64,000 nucleotides of DNA, taken from the NCBI GenBank assembly GCA_028693055.1, contig JAQUWD010000007.1, forward strand, positions 30,762 to 94,761, written 5' to 3'. Below are positions 9,341 to 17,820 of this stretch, piece by piece; positions within the stretch are counted from its first letter, which is position 1, and every line of letters begins with the position of its first letter. Under the pieces are notes generated by a model. It was not told where the DNA came from, did no database searches, and saw only the letters and a program-made list of their open reading frames with translations. Source of the stretch: Eubacteriales bacterium. GTDB taxonomy: Bacteria > Bacillota > Clostridia > Christensenellales > Aristaeellaceae. Both the position numbers and the translations under genes were made by a program.

Positions 9341-10321
9341 TTACATGGCGGTTTCCGGCAGCTCCGATTTTTCAAACATCTTCTTGAATCGCTTGGACAA
9401 GCCGCAAAGCTTCTCATATACGTCAAAGCCGGGCGTGCTTCCCTGCGCTGCGTCCATGTAGTTGCGCATAACCATAATCAGTAGATAGGGCTTTACAAAG
9501 GTCGAGTGCAGCAGCATTGCAAACAAGAACGCCACCAGAACAGCACCTATATAAAGCATACCGCGAAGCGTGAGCTCCGAGCCGTCATCCATGGTAAAAA
9601 GCACCATGTCTAGGGAGCCGTTATCCGGAAGAGCGGCTTCCAGCACAATGATATTCAGCGCGCAGAAAACGGCGAAGAAAATCAACACGGCTGCTAGGGT
9701 GAAAGCCATCACCTTCCCAGCGTTTTTAAGCAGCGTTTTCCAATTTTGAAAATATAGTACCGCGCCGTCGCAGGTGCTCTTGAAGGCGTTCTGCTCCGGA
9801 TGATAGAATACCCAGCCCAGACAGCAGTAATTAACGTATTCCAACACGATGTTGATAAACATCATGACCAAAGAGGCGATGGTTCCCAAAACGCCTTTAT
9901 CGTTGCCGCTGGCGGCGGAGGTCAGGGTGTTCAGTCCGCTGGTAATCTGGGAGGTGATGGCTTTGATGCCGCTTTCAATGAGAAAGTAAACGTTGGCGGT
10001 AACAAAGCGCTTTTTTACGGCTGCTTTTCCTTCTGCCACTACATCCTCCGGCAGCGTTCCCTCTGTTACGCCTCGCGTAATCATAGCGATTTGGCCTGCC
10101 TTGAGCATATACCCCAGATAGTGAACGATCAGTCCAAAAACAACCATTCCAACGACTAAACAAATACCGGTTACCAATAAATGAGTGGTATCGTCAAGGC
10201 TTTTGCCGCATAGGTAGCCGACATACGTAATCAACGCGGCGGCTGCAATGCCAAGTACCCCGATGAGCAGTCGCAGCAGGGAGAATTTCAAGGTTTTTGA
10301 ATAGATAGCGCCATTTTTCAA
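9341..10321 (-). CDS. Hypothetical polytopic membrane protein
   Basis: No recognised family. With the TTG start at 10321 (AAGGA eight bases upstream) the product has 326 residues. A longer frame to 10435 exists, but a good promoter at 10420-10449 would place its start inside or ahead of the transcript start, so the shorter form is preferred. About five hydrophobic segments are visible: around FSLLRLLIGVLGIAAAAL, LLVTGICLVVGMVVFGL, SLVMMFINIVLEYVNY, VMAFTLAAVLIFFAVFCA and YIGAVLVAFLFAMLLHSTF. Between the second and third is a soluble stretch rich in Glu/Lys. It heads an operon with a PepF-like lipoprotein and a nucleotidase; no function is proposed. Confidence 0.7.
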   Translation of the reverse strand: MKNGAIYSKTLKFSLLRLLIGVLGIAAAALITYVGYLCGKSLDDTTHLLVTGICLVVGMVVFGLIVHYLGYMLKAGQIAMITRGVTEGTLPEDVVAEGKAAVKKRFVTANVYFLIESGIKAITSQITSGLNTLTSAASGNDKGVLGTIASLVMMFINIVLEYVNYCCLGWVFYHPEQNAFKSTCDGAVLYFQNWKTLLKNAGKVMAFTLAAVLIFFAVFCALNIIVLEAALPDNGSLDMVLFTMDDGSELTLRGMLYIGAVLVAFLFAMLLHSTFVKPYLLIMVMRNYMDAAQGSTPGFDVYEKLCGLSKRFKKMFEKSELPETAM

Positions 10322-10419
10322 GCATGCATTCCTTCTTTCTTGGGCTTCGCCTTCTGCCACGATATGGAGCTTGCTTGGGCGCTCGTAGCGGTATGCGAAA
10401 CGCTGGTATTGTCGTTTAC

Positions 10420-10449
10420 AGTATACCTCATCCAATAGATGGTTTGCAA
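10420..10449 (-). promoter_or_regulatory. Sigma-A-type promoter for the membrane protein-pepF-nucleotidase unit
   Basis: On the minus strand TTGCAA (10449-10444) is followed after 18 bases by TATACT (10425-10420). Transcription would begin near 10413, leaving an untranslated leader of about 90 bases before the TTG at 10321. Confidence 0.6.
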
Positions 10450-10560
10450 CGTAATTCGCGCAATTCCAAGGTCAATGGTGCAAACGGCGCGGCGCTTGGA
10501 GGAGTTGGATCAGAGCGACAACATGCCGAAGCGGTGAAGCCGATAATCCGGCTCCACCCG

Positions 10561-10607
10561 AAACAAAAACGCCAATCCATCCCGAACAGACGAGATGAAT
10601 TGGCGTT
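10561..10607 (-). terminator. Terminator of metNIQ
   Basis: Minus-strand hairpin AACGCCAAT / ATTGGCGTT (10607-10599 with 10576-10568) followed by TTTTGTTT. It lies about 50 bases after the metQ stop. Confidence 0.85.
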
Positions 10608-10658
10608 GAAGGGATACCGACGAGATAGGGGATCGTAAGAGAATGCGGGGTGATTTTC

Positions 10659-11471
10659 TTACGCGGCGGGGGTAAAGGTGGGGGCAAAGCCGGATTCAAC
10701 GATCAGATCATATACCTTTTGGGTATAGATAACCTGCTCCAAGGCCTTTACCCAGTCGCTATCGGCGTTTTCAGGCTTCACGGCGACCAGATTCACATAT
10801 GCTTCGGCGGCGGCGCTGCCAGCTTGCTCGGCGTAGAGGCCGTCTACATAGGGAACCAGATCGATCAGCGTGGCATTGTTGCCGTTGATAATCGCATAGG
10901 CAACATCCTCCCGCAGGCCGGGAATCAGCTCGGCGTTGACTTCGTTGATCACCAGATTGTGGGGGTTTTCGACAACGTCGTTAGCGGTGCAGGTGCTTTC
11001 CAGCGTGGTGCCCTCGGGCAGCGTGATCAGGCCAGCATCCTGCAAAAGCAGCAGCGCGCGGTTCTCGTTGACCGGGTCGTTGGGCACTGCAATGGCGTCG
11101 CCGTCGGCAATGTCGTCTAGGCTGGTTTTGGTGCCAGCATAGAGCGCCATGGGCTCGAAGTGAGTGAAGATAACGCCTTCCAGCTTTTCAGCGTCGCTGA
11201 CGCTTTCGTTGTACTGGGCCAGATAGGGCACATGCTGGAAGAAGTTCGCCATCATGTCACCGGCGGAGGTGGCGGGGTTTTCTTGGGTGTAGTCGCTTAC
11301 GATGGTGATTTCCAAATCGTAGCCCAGCGCAGCCAGATCGTCCTTGATGAGCTCAAGAATTTCGGCATGGGGGTTAGGCGTGGCGATAACGGTGATCTTT
11401 TCGCCAGCAAAGGCGGAGGTCAGGGAAAGGGTGAGAACCAGCGTCAGGAGTACGGCAAGGAATTTCTTCAT
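10659..11471 (-). CDS. metQ: Methionine ABC transporter substrate-binding protein MetQ (NlpA family)
   Basis: Extracytoplasmic binding protein of the MetNIQ methionine importer. The 270-residue sequence matches the NlpA family throughout (VIATPNPHAEILE, GDAIAVPNDPVNENRALLLLQ, VINEVNAELIPG, NLVAVKPEN). The signal peptide ends LTSAFAGEK and has no lipobox cysteine, which is unusual, because MetQ is normally a lipoprotein in Bacillota. GAAAGGAG lies about nine bases upstream of the ATG. It is the third gene of the metN-metI-metQ operon and is followed by a terminator. Substrate specificity (L/D-methionine) is inferred from family and from the Met/Cys leader upstream of metN. Confidence 0.93.
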   Translation of the reverse strand: MKKFLAVLLTLVLTLSLTSAFAGEKITVIATPNPHAEILELIKDDLAALGYDLEITIVSDYTQENPATSAGDMMANFFQHVPYLAQYNESVSDAEKLEGVIFTHFEPMALYAGTKTSLDDIADGDAIAVPNDPVNENRALLLLQDAGLITLPEGTTLESTCTANDVVENPHNLVINEVNAELIPGLREDVAYAIINGNNATLIDLVPYVDGLYAEQAGSAAAEAYVNLVAVKPENADSDWVKALEQVIYTQKVYDLIVESGFAPTFTPAA

Positions 11472-11493
11472 GATTGGGTTTCTCCTTTCAAAT

Positions 11494-12150
11494 TTAGCGT
11501 CTTTTATGGTCTAGGCCGTGCGTTAAGCGCGTGCCGAAGACGGTAATGATTTGCACCAGTGCAACCAATAGCAGACTGGCGGTATACAGAACGTCGAACT
11601 TGCGAATGTTCAGACCCTTCACAATGGCTAGCGACCCTAAGCCACCGCCGCCCGCCGCGCTAGCAAAGGCGGTATAGCTTAGGATGGTGGTGATGCTGAT
11701 GGCTGCGCCGTTGATCAAAGATGGAATGGCCTCGGGCAGGAGCACCTTGAAAATGATTTGCATATTGCTGGAGCCCATGGATTGTGCGGCTTCGATAATG
11801 CCGTGATCCACTTCCTCCAACGAGCTTTCCACCATTCGGGCTACATAGGGGAAGGCGCTGATAACCAGCGGGAAAATGATAGCCGTAGTGCCGATGGCAG
11901 TTCCCATCACCGCCCGAGTGACGGGAAACAGCATCGCCAGCATGATGATAAAGGGAATGGAGCGTAAAAAATTGACGACAACGCCTAGTACGGAGTTAAA
12001 GCCGGGGCTGGCCATGATGCCGCCCTTCCTAGTGACTACCAGCAGCACACCCAGCGGCAACCCCAGCAGATAAGCGATTACGCTGCTCCACAAAGTCATG
12101 TATAGGGTTTCCAGCATTCCCTGCCACAGCAGGGGCGCTAAATCAGTCAT
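11494..12150 (-). CDS. metI: Methionine ABC transporter permease MetI
   Basis: Membrane permease of the MetNIQ importer. It has 218 residues, five or so transmembrane segments, the N-terminal MetI-like LWQGMLETLYMTLWSS, the NFLRSIPFIIMLA segment and the EAA-type loop EAAQSMGSSNMQIIFKVLLPEAIP. The ATG overlaps the metN stop by four bases (ATGA), so the two are coupled. metQ follows 22 bases later. Length and arrangement are standard for the family. Confidence 0.95.
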   Translation of the reverse strand: MTDLAPLLWQGMLETLYMTLWSSVIAYLLGLPLGVLLVVTRKGGIMASPGFNSVLGVVVNFLRSIPFIIMLAMLFPVTRAVMGTAIGTTAIIFPLVISAFPYVARMVESSLEEVDHGIIEAAQSMGSSNMQIIFKVLLPEAIPSLINGAAISITTILSYTAFASAAGGGGLGSLAIVKGLNIRKFDVLYTASLLLVALVQIITVFGTRLTHGLDHKRR

Positions 12151-13166
12151 TGTCCGCTTACCTCCTCTACCGTTAGTCCTGCCTTTTCAAGATAGCCTTT
12201 GACCAGCTTCAGCTCCTCAGGCTCCTCGGGGCGTTGAATCATCATCTGACCGAATACCTTTTGGTTTAGCTGACGGATATCCGCCGAGAGAATGTTCACA
12301 TCCATGTTGCAGTCCTTCACCAATCGGCTGATGATGGGCTGACCGCTTGTTTCGCCGTTAAAGACGATGCGCAGGGCGGGTTGTGTAGGCAGCGCGTCCT
12401 CCTGCTCCGGCAAAATGCCGAATAGACGCTTTCCCGCGGCGGATTTGGTGTGCATGAATACCTCGTCCACAGTGCCCTTTTCCGCCAGCTTGCCGCCGTC
12501 CAGAATGGCGACCTTGTTGCAAATCTGCCGGATGACAGCCATTTCATGGGTGATCAGCACGACGGTAATCCCAAGCTCGGAATTGATTTTTTGCAGCAGC
12601 GCTAGGATACTCTGGGTGGTCATGGGGTCAAGGGCGCTGGTGGCTTCGTCGCACAGGAGCATTTCTGGATCGCCTGCCAAGGCTCTAGCGATGGCTACCC
12701 GCTGCTTCTGACCGCCGGAGAGCTGACCGGGGAACGCGTCCGCTTTTTCCTCCAGCCCCACGATTTTTAGCAGCTCCATAACCCGCTCGTTGGCTTTTTT
12801 CTTGGGCACACCCGCAATTTCTAGCGGATAACGAACGTTGCGGGCAACGTTCTTCTGCATCAACAGATTGAACTGCTGAAAGATCATAGCCATGCGACGG
12901 CGGGTGTTGCGCAAATCCTGCTTGTTCATGGTTAAGATGTTCTGTCCGTCAATAAGCACCTGTCCGTCGGTAGGCGTATCCAGACGGTTCAGGCAGCGGA
13001 TTAAGGTGCTTTTTCCCGCGCCGCTCATGCCGATGATGCCGTATATATCCCCCTTTTCGATGGTCAGGCTGATGCTGTTCAGCGCCTGTACCTCGCCGCC
13101 GGGAATTTGGTACACCTTACACAAGCCGCGCAGCTCGATTTGCGGAACATGCAGTTCCGTCTCCAT
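12147..13166 (-). CDS. metN: Methionine ABC transporter ATP-binding protein MetN
   Basis: ATPase subunit of the methionine importer. The ATG at 13166 is chosen because AAGGA lies nine bases upstream and the resulting 339 residues fit the family; upstream extension in frame runs into the attenuator. Walker A is GMSGAGKST, signature LSGGQKQR, Walker B LLCDEATSALD and H-loop VLITHEMAV. The C-terminal 75 residues form the NIL regulatory domain (SRLVKDCNMDVNILSADIRQL), which in other MetN proteins binds methionine and gives trans-inhibition. Expression is probably controlled by the leader peptide and attenuator immediately upstream. Confidence 0.95.
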   Translation of the reverse strand: METELHVPQIELRGLCKVYQIPGGEVQALNSISLTIEKGDIYGIIGMSGAGKSTLIRCLNRLDTPTDGQVLIDGQNILTMNKQDLRNTRRRMAMIFQQFNLLMQKNVARNVRYPLEIAGVPKKKANERVMELLKIVGLEEKADAFPGQLSGGQKQRVAIARALAGDPEMLLCDEATSALDPMTTQSILALLQKINSELGITVVLITHEMAVIRQICNKVAILDGGKLAEKGTVDEVFMHTKSAAGKRLFGILPEQEDALPTQPALRIVFNGETSGQPIISRLVKDCNMDVNILSADIRQLNQKVFGQMMIQRPEEPEELKLVKGYLEKAGLTVEEVSGQ

Positions 13167-13199
13167 TCCGTTCACATCCTTTGCAATCTTTCCATAGAA

Positions 13200-13230
13200 A
13201 AACCCGCCTCGCATACTTGCGAAGCGGGCT
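13200..13230 (-). terminator. Attenuator (terminator) in the metNIQ leader
   Basis: Minus-strand hairpin with outer stem CCCGC/GCGGG (13228-13224 with 13207-13203), inner stem TCGCA/TGCGA and extra A-U pairs at the base, followed by TTTTT. It stands between the leader peptide stop (13248) and metN (13166). An alternative hairpin pairs leader bases TTGCG and GCTTAAA (13260-13256, 13253-13247) with TTTAAGC and CGCAA (13234-13228, 13221-13217). It would destroy the 5' arm of the terminator and so act as antiterminator. Confidence 0.85.
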
Positions 13231-13247
13231 TAAAAACATTTTTCCCT

Positions 13248-13325
13248 TTAAGCGACGCAACACAAAGAACACGAGCAATCGCACGCGCACATCATGTTCA
13301 TTCGCATGGCACATAGGTTCGTCAC
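13248..13325 (-). CDS. Met/Cys-rich leader peptide of metNIQ (25 codons)
   Basis: A short frame starts with GTG at 13325, eight bases after a perfect AAGGAGG (13340-13334), and stops with TAA at 13248. Residues 7-25 read MRMNMMCACDCSCSLCCVA; in all, the peptide has seven Cys and four internal Met in 25 residues. It is the only translated element between the promoter (13375-13403) and the attenuator. The final Cys-Cys-Val-Ala-stop codons form the 5' arm of the proposed antiterminator. Composition, ribosome site and position fit a classic translation-coupled attenuation leader that senses charged tRNA-Cys and/or tRNA-Met. Its existence as an ORF is directly seen; its role is inference. Confidence 0.85.
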   Translation of the reverse strand: MTNLCAMRMNMMCACDCSCSLCCVA

Positions 13326-13374
13326 GAGCGACTCCTCCTTGCTTACGGTGTTGCCATCTTACTGGGTTGTTGGC

Positions 13375-13403
13375 ATGATACCATGGCTTCTTGCGGCTGT
13401 CAA
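13375..13403 (-). promoter_or_regulatory. Promoter of metNIQ
   Basis: Minus strand TTGACA (13403-13398), 17-base spacer, TATCAT (13380-13375). Transcription would start near 13368, about 40 bases before the leader peptide GTG. Confidence 0.85.
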
Positions 13404-13452
13404 CCTTTCAGCCCGTTTTTTTCCATGGGAATACAATCAAAATACAATCGGC

Positions 13453-14883
13453 TTACAGCTTTTCGTAGATTTTCACATATTCCGCGGCGCTGTGGGTCCA
13501 GCTGTAATCGCCGCTCATACCGCGGGCTTGCAGCGTGTGGATCACATCCCGCTGCTCGGTATAGTAGACCAGCGCACGCTGGATGACGCTGAGCATGTCG
13601 TGGGCGTTATAGTTGAGGAAGGTAAAGCCGTTGCCCGTCTGGTCGTAATCGTTATAGCTAAGCACCGTATCCCGCAAACCGCCGGTTTCCCGCACGATAG
13701 GTACCGTGCCGTAGCGCAGAGAAATCATCTGGCTTAAGCCGCAAGGCTCGAAGAGGGAGGGCATGAGGAAGAAATCTGCGCCCGCATATAGCTTGTGAGC
13801 CAGTCCGTGATCCATGGCAAAGCGAGCGGCTAGCTTGCCGCGGTATTGCTGCTCGGCCCAGCTAAACAGGTTGGTATATTGCGCGTCGCCCATGCCCAGC
13901 ACCGCCATCTGGACGTTTTCCTTCATGACATCGCCCAGCACACAGTCCACCAAATCCAGTCCCTTTTGGTTGGTGAGACGGCCAACCATGGCGATCAGGG
14001 GCACGTCCGGGTCTTCCTTTAAGCCCAAATCATGCTGCAGCATGGCTTTGTTTTTCGCCTTGTTGGTCATGTCCTTCTGGCTGTAGTTGGCATAGATGAG
14101 CGGATCGGTTTCGGGGTTGTATTCGCCAATGTCGATGCCGTTCAGCACGCCAAACAGGGAATCCTTCCGCGCACGGATCAGGCCGTCCAAGCGCTCGCCG
14201 TAATAGGCGGTGGTGATTTCCTCCGCATAGCTTGGGCTGACGGTGGTAATGGCGTCGCTATACACCAAGCCGGCTTTCATAAAGTTTGCGCAGCCAAAGC
14301 ATTCCAGCTTGTCGCTGCTCCACAATCCGTCGCCCAGCCCCAGCACGTCCTGCACCTCTTTGATGCCGAAAATGCCTTGATATTGCAGATTGTGAATGGT
14401 AAACACCGTGCGGATTTTAGAATAGAAGGGGAGATGGGCGTATTGAATTTTCAATAGTGCGGGTACCATGCCGCTCTGCCAATCATGAGCATGGATGACG
14501 TCCGGTTTGAAATCCAGCAGCGGCAGCGCGTCCAGCACCGCGCGGCAGAAGAAGCTGTAGCGCTCGTACTCATCTCCGCCCAGTCCGTAGACATAGGGGC
14601 GGCCAAAGTAATACTTGTTATCCAGAAAATAATAGGTTACGCCGTCTTTACGCAGCATCTGCACGCCGCAATACTGTCTGCGCCAGCCCAGCTGCACGTC
14701 GAAATGCAGCTGAAACTCCATTTGGTGCTGCCATTTGGAATCAATAGCCGTATACATAGGCACAACCACCCGAACGTCGTGCCCCAGCTTGGCTAGCACG
14801 GGGGCGAGGGCTCCCGCTACGTCGGCCAGACCGCCGGTTTTAACAAAGGGTACGCATTCGCTTGCGGTAAAGAGAATTTTCAT
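13453..14883 (-). CDS. glgA: Glycogen synthase GlgA
   Basis: ADP-glucose-dependent GT5 glycosyltransferase that elongates alpha-1,4-glucan. The 476-residue product has the N-terminal KTGGLADV motif that binds ADP-glucose, the HAHDWQSGMVPALLK segment, a C-terminal GT-B half (MVGRLTNQKGLDLV) and the conserved LMPSLFEPCGLSQM and ETGGLRDTV catalytic regions. AAAGGAG lies eight bases before the ATG. It is the last gene of glgC-glgD-glgA, 45 bases after glgD. No branching enzyme (GlgB) or phosphorylase gene is in the window. Confidence 0.96.
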   Translation of the reverse strand: MKILFTASECVPFVKTGGLADVAGALAPVLAKLGHDVRVVVPMYTAIDSKWQHQMEFQLHFDVQLGWRRQYCGVQMLRKDGVTYYFLDNKYYFGRPYVYGLGGDEYERYSFFCRAVLDALPLLDFKPDVIHAHDWQSGMVPALLKIQYAHLPFYSKIRTVFTIHNLQYQGIFGIKEVQDVLGLGDGLWSSDKLECFGCANFMKAGLVYSDAITTVSPSYAEEITTAYYGERLDGLIRARKDSLFGVLNGIDIGEYNPETDPLIYANYSQKDMTNKAKNKAMLQHDLGLKEDPDVPLIAMVGRLTNQKGLDLVDCVLGDVMKENVQMAVLGMGDAQYTNLFSWAEQQYRGKLAARFAMDHGLAHKLYAGADFFLMPSLFEPCGLSQMISLRYGTVPIVRETGGLRDTVLSYNDYDQTGNGFTFLNYNAHDMLSVIQRALVYYTEQRDVIHTLQARGMSGDYSWTHSAAEYVKIYEKL

Positions 14884-14928
14884 AAGATCCGCTCCTTTTC
14901 TGTTGTGGGAAGGATAAGCGCCGAGCCT

Positions 14929-16050
14929 TTAAATCACCATGTTCTTGGAGATCACAATGGGGTAGGCCTTTGGCCCGATCAGCCGTCCGTCCCGTTTTAC
15001 GCGGGCCTGCTTGTCCAAAATACAATTTTCCAGATAAGCGCCTTCTTCTACGTGGCTATCCTGCATGATGATGCAGTTTTTAACGGTTGCACCCTTAGCA
15101 ATATGCACGCCACGGAACAGCACGCTGTGCTCCAAAGTGCCGTCGATGATGCAGCCGTCCGCAACCATGGAATTGACCACTTTTGCATCGTCCAAATACC
15201 GGGCGGGCAGCTCGTCCCGCACTTTGGTATAGACGGGGCGATCTTCGGGGAACAGATGATGGCGAACGTCGATGTTCAGCGTGTCCAGATTGAAATTGAA
15301 GTACCCCTGTACGCTGTCCATGCGGTAGCACAGGTCTTTATATTCGTAGCCCTTTACTTTCAGACCCGCATCCCGGATCATTCTTTGGATTACATCCCGC
15401 ATCAGGTCGTGATAGCCGTGGGCTACGCCGCGATCCACCAGCTCCATGAGCAGAGATTTGGAAATCAAAATTGCATCCATACTCGTGTTCTCGTACCGGG
15501 GCTTGGTGGGATCGATTTCCACATCGCGAATCATGCCGTCCTTGTCCACGTCCAGATAACTGCCGTATTCGGGCCGCTGCATGCCGGGATCCTTGGTATA
15601 CATCATAACCGCGTCGCAGTCTCCCTGAGCGTAAACGTCCATAATGGCGTTGAAATTCGCGTTGTAGACGATCAGGCTGTTGCAAAACAGCACATACTCC
15701 TGACGGCTGCGGCGCAGATAGCTCATGTTGGAATGGAGCGCGTCCAGAGAACCGGTATACACGCCGACGTTTTCCCGCGTCAGGAAGGGTGGCAAAATAT
15801 ATAGACCGTCGTTTTTGCCGTGAAGATCCCATTCCTTACCGCTGCCCAGATGATCCATCAGGCTGTGATAATTCTTTTGCATGATAACGCCCACGTTGCG
15901 AATGCCGCTGTTTACCATATCGCTGACCAGAAAATCGATCACGCGATAGCGACCGGCAACGGGCAGCGCCGCGATGGCTCGCAGCAATGTCAGCTCCCGT
16001 AAAAAGCTGTCCTTTTCGCCGGTATAAATGATACCCATAACGTCCTTCAT
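14929..16050 (-). CDS. glgD: ADP-glucose pyrophosphorylase subunit GlgD
   Basis: GlgD is the partner of GlgC in Bacillota; it is usually catalytically weak and stimulates or modulates GlgC in a mixed tetramer. The 373-residue sequence has the nucleotidyltransferase-like N-terminal domain (GRYRVIDFLVSDMVNSGI in place of the catalytic GlgC motif) and a C-terminal left-handed beta-helix of hexapeptide repeats (VVNSMVADGCIIDGTLEHSV). It lacks the GGxGxRL loop found in the neighbouring GlgC. GAGG lies eight bases before the ATG. It sits 28 bases after glgC in the glycogen operon. Confidence 0.94.
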   Translation of the reverse strand: MKDVMGIIYTGEKDSFLRELTLLRAIAALPVAGRYRVIDFLVSDMVNSGIRNVGVIMQKNYHSLMDHLGSGKEWDLHGKNDGLYILPPFLTRENVGVYTGSLDALHSNMSYLRRSRQEYVLFCNSLIVYNANFNAIMDVYAQGDCDAVMMYTKDPGMQRPEYGSYLDVDKDGMIRDVEIDPTKPRYENTSMDAILISKSLLMELVDRGVAHGYHDLMRDVIQRMIRDAGLKVKGYEYKDLCYRMDSVQGYFNFNLDTLNIDVRHHLFPEDRPVYTKVRDELPARYLDDAKVVNSMVADGCIIDGTLEHSVLFRGVHIAKGATVKNCIIMQDSHVEEGAYLENCILDKQARVKRDGRLIGPKAYPIVISKNMVI

Positions 16051-16078
16051 GGCGTATTCCTCACTTCGTTATCAATAT

Positions 16079-17254
16079 TTACTTGCCGCTGCATTGCTCG
16101 CCGGGCTTTACAACGCTACCGGCGGGAAGAACGACGTTTTGGCCTACCACGGCGATATTGCCTGTTTCGCCGCCGATTACGGAACCGGCTCCGATGACGG
16201 CTTCCTCCGCAATGATAGCGCGCCTTACCTGAGCGCCCCGCTCTACCACCGCGCCGGGCATGAGCACGCTGTCGATAACGCTTGCGCCTTCCTTTACCAC
16301 AACGCCGGCGAATAGCACGCTGTGATCTACACGGCCATAAACCTCGCAGCCTTCGGTGATCAGGCTGTTTTTGGCGCTGCCGCCCTCGGCGATAAAGTGA
16401 GGGGCCATGCCGGGATTTCGTCCGTAGATCCGCCACTTTTTGTCGTACAGATCAATGGGCATAGGCAGCGACAGCAGATCCATGTTAGCTTCCCAAAGAC
16501 TTTCGATGGTGCCGACGTCCTTCCAATAGCCTTCAAAGTCGTAGGCGAACATCCGCTGGCTGTCTCCCAGCATAGCGGGAATGATGTTTTTGCCGAAATC
16601 GTTGGCGCTGCTAGGATCCTGCGCGTCGGCCATCAGGTATTGGCGCAGCTTTTCCCAAGTGAAGATGTACACGCCCATGCTGGCCTTGTTGCTCTTGGGC
16701 TTAGCGGGCTTTTCTTCAAATTCTGAAATGCTGTTGTCCTCAGCGGTATTCATGATGCCAAAACGGCTGGCTTCGTCCCACGGCACCTCCCGCACTGCGA
16801 TGGTGCAGTCAGCGTTGTTTTGGATATGGAACTGAAGCATTCTGTTATAGTCCATTTTATAGATATGATCACCGCTTAGAATCAACACATAATCGGTGTT
16901 AAATTGCTCGATGAATTGCAGATTTTGATAAATGGCGTTAGCGGTGCCGGAATACCATTCGCCGGACTTGCCCTTAACGTAAGGCGGCAATACATAAACG
17001 CCGCCGTGGGCAAGGTCAAGGTCCCAGGGAGAACCGCTGCCGATATAGGCGTTCAGAACCTGCGGCTGATACTGCGTCAGTACGCCTACCACGTCGATGC
17101 CGCTGTTGGTGCAGTTGCTTAGGGGAAAGTCGATAATGCGGTATTTACCGCCATAGGGAATGGCTGGCTTTGCCATATCGGAGGTTAGGATGCCCAGCCG
17201 ACTGCCTTGTCCGCCGGCTAACAGCATTGCAACACATTGCTTTTTGTTCATCAT
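16079..17254 (-). CDS. glgC: Glucose-1-phosphate adenylyltransferase GlgC
   Basis: Makes ADP-glucose from ATP and glucose-1-phosphate, the first committed step to glycogen. The start at ATG 17254 follows AAGGAG by 11 bases; a GTG at 17266 would overlap that ribosome site, and a second ATG at 17251 is also possible. The product has about 391 residues. The catalytic loop is AGGQGSRLG, followed by [31 protein letters not shown] and the [20 protein letters not shown] sugar-phosphate region, then beta-helix repeats. It is first in glgC-glgD-glgA. A promoter about 290 bases upstream and a small leader ORF lie between. Confidence 0.96.
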   Translation of the reverse strand: MMNKKQCVAMLLAGGQGSRLGILTSDMAKPAIPYGGKYRIIDFPLSNCTNSGIDVVGVLTQYQPQVLNAYIGSGSPWDLDLAHGGVYVLPPYVKGKSGEWYSGTANAIYQNLQFIEQFNTDYVLILSGDHIYKMDYNRMLQFHIQNNADCTIAVREVPWDEASRFGIMNTAEDNSISEFEEKPAKPKSNKASMGVYIFTWEKLRQYLMADAQDPSSANDFGKNIIPAMLGDSQRMFAYDFEGYWKDVGTIESLWEANMDLLSLPMPIDLYDKKWRIYGRNPGMAPHFIAEGGSAKNSLITEGCEVYGRVDHSVLFAGVVVKEGASVIDSVLMPGAVVERGAQVRRAIIAEEAVIGAGSVIGGETGNIAVVGQNVVLPAGSVVKPGEQCSGK

Positions 17255-17289
17255 GGAAGGGTTCACTCCTTCAAGTTTTCTTAATGAGT

Positions 17290-17343
17290 CTAACGAAGCC
17301 TATGGAAACCATGTGCATTTACGCACGGAGAATACTCAAACAT
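17290..17343 (-). CDS. Small ORF (17 codons) in the glgCDA leader
   Basis: A short frame, [17 protein letters not shown], starts with ATG at 17343, six bases after a strong AAAGGAGGGG and ends with TAG at 17290, 35 bases before glgC. It lies inside the long leader of the glycogen operon. No terminator-like hairpin follows it. It resembles no known family and could be a regulatory leader peptide, a genuine small protein, or a chance frame. Only the ribosome site and position argue for translation. Confidence 0.45.
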   Translation of the reverse strand: MFEYSPCVNAHGFHRLR

Positions 17344-17544
17344 GTGTCCCCTCCTTTCGTCGTCCAAACGTCCTTGGAAAGGCGCCGGGTGTGCACGGGC
17401 ACCGGGCTGGAGTTATTTATCGCGGTAATCAGGAAACGCAGCTATGAAGCAAAGACAACATCCCTCTATCGGGAAACCGTTGAAAAGGCTGGGCTGTTAT
17501 GAGATCAACGCCTTGCCTTTGACGATTCTTTTTTTGCTATTTAT

Positions 17545-17574
17545 ATTGTATGCGCTTTAAGGCACTTTCGTCAA
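17545..17574 (-). promoter_or_regulatory. Promoter of glgC-glgD-glgA
   Basis: Minus strand TTGACG (17574-17569), 18-base spacer, TACAAT (17550-17545). The transcript leader would be about 280 bases long. Besides the small ORF it holds an imperfect GC-rich hairpin near 17384-17404. No known riboswitch was recognised. Confidence 0.7.
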
Positions 17575-17742
17575 GTATTTTTGCGAAAAACCAATAATTT
17601 GGTATCCGTTTTCATTATATGGCATTCAAGTCTCAGCGTCAATCATTACCTATAAAATGATAACATAAATGGATAGCATTGGGCATAAAACCTATTAAAA
17701 TCAACGCTTCCAGAAAATGTGCGAAATATTTTCGCTTGCCTA

Positions 17743-17786
17743 TTGACAGATGTATTCGATGGGTGTTATAATTCCGTAAACGATTA
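17743..17786 (+). promoter_or_regulatory. Promoter and candidate operator of the LacI-family gene
   Basis: TTGACA (17743-17748), 18-base spacer, TATAAT (17767-17772). Just behind it TAAACGATTA (17777-17786) is a near-palindrome centred on CG, the usual centre of LacI-family operators, so autoregulation is possible. Nothing else was recognised in the AT-rich gap 17575-17742. Confidence 0.65.
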
Positions 17787-17820
17787 AGTTAAGCAATGAG
17801 GATGCGGTGGTGCTGATGAG

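Noticed and set aside
12147..13214. Longer metN starting at 13214
   Set aside because: It would begin inside the attenuator hairpin; ATG 13166 has a proper ribosome site and gives the normal family length.
13167..13370. SAM (S-box) riboswitch or T-box upstream of metN
   Set aside because: The S-box core and the T-box AGGGTGGNACCGCG sequence are absent; the leader is explained by a translated peptide and an attenuator.
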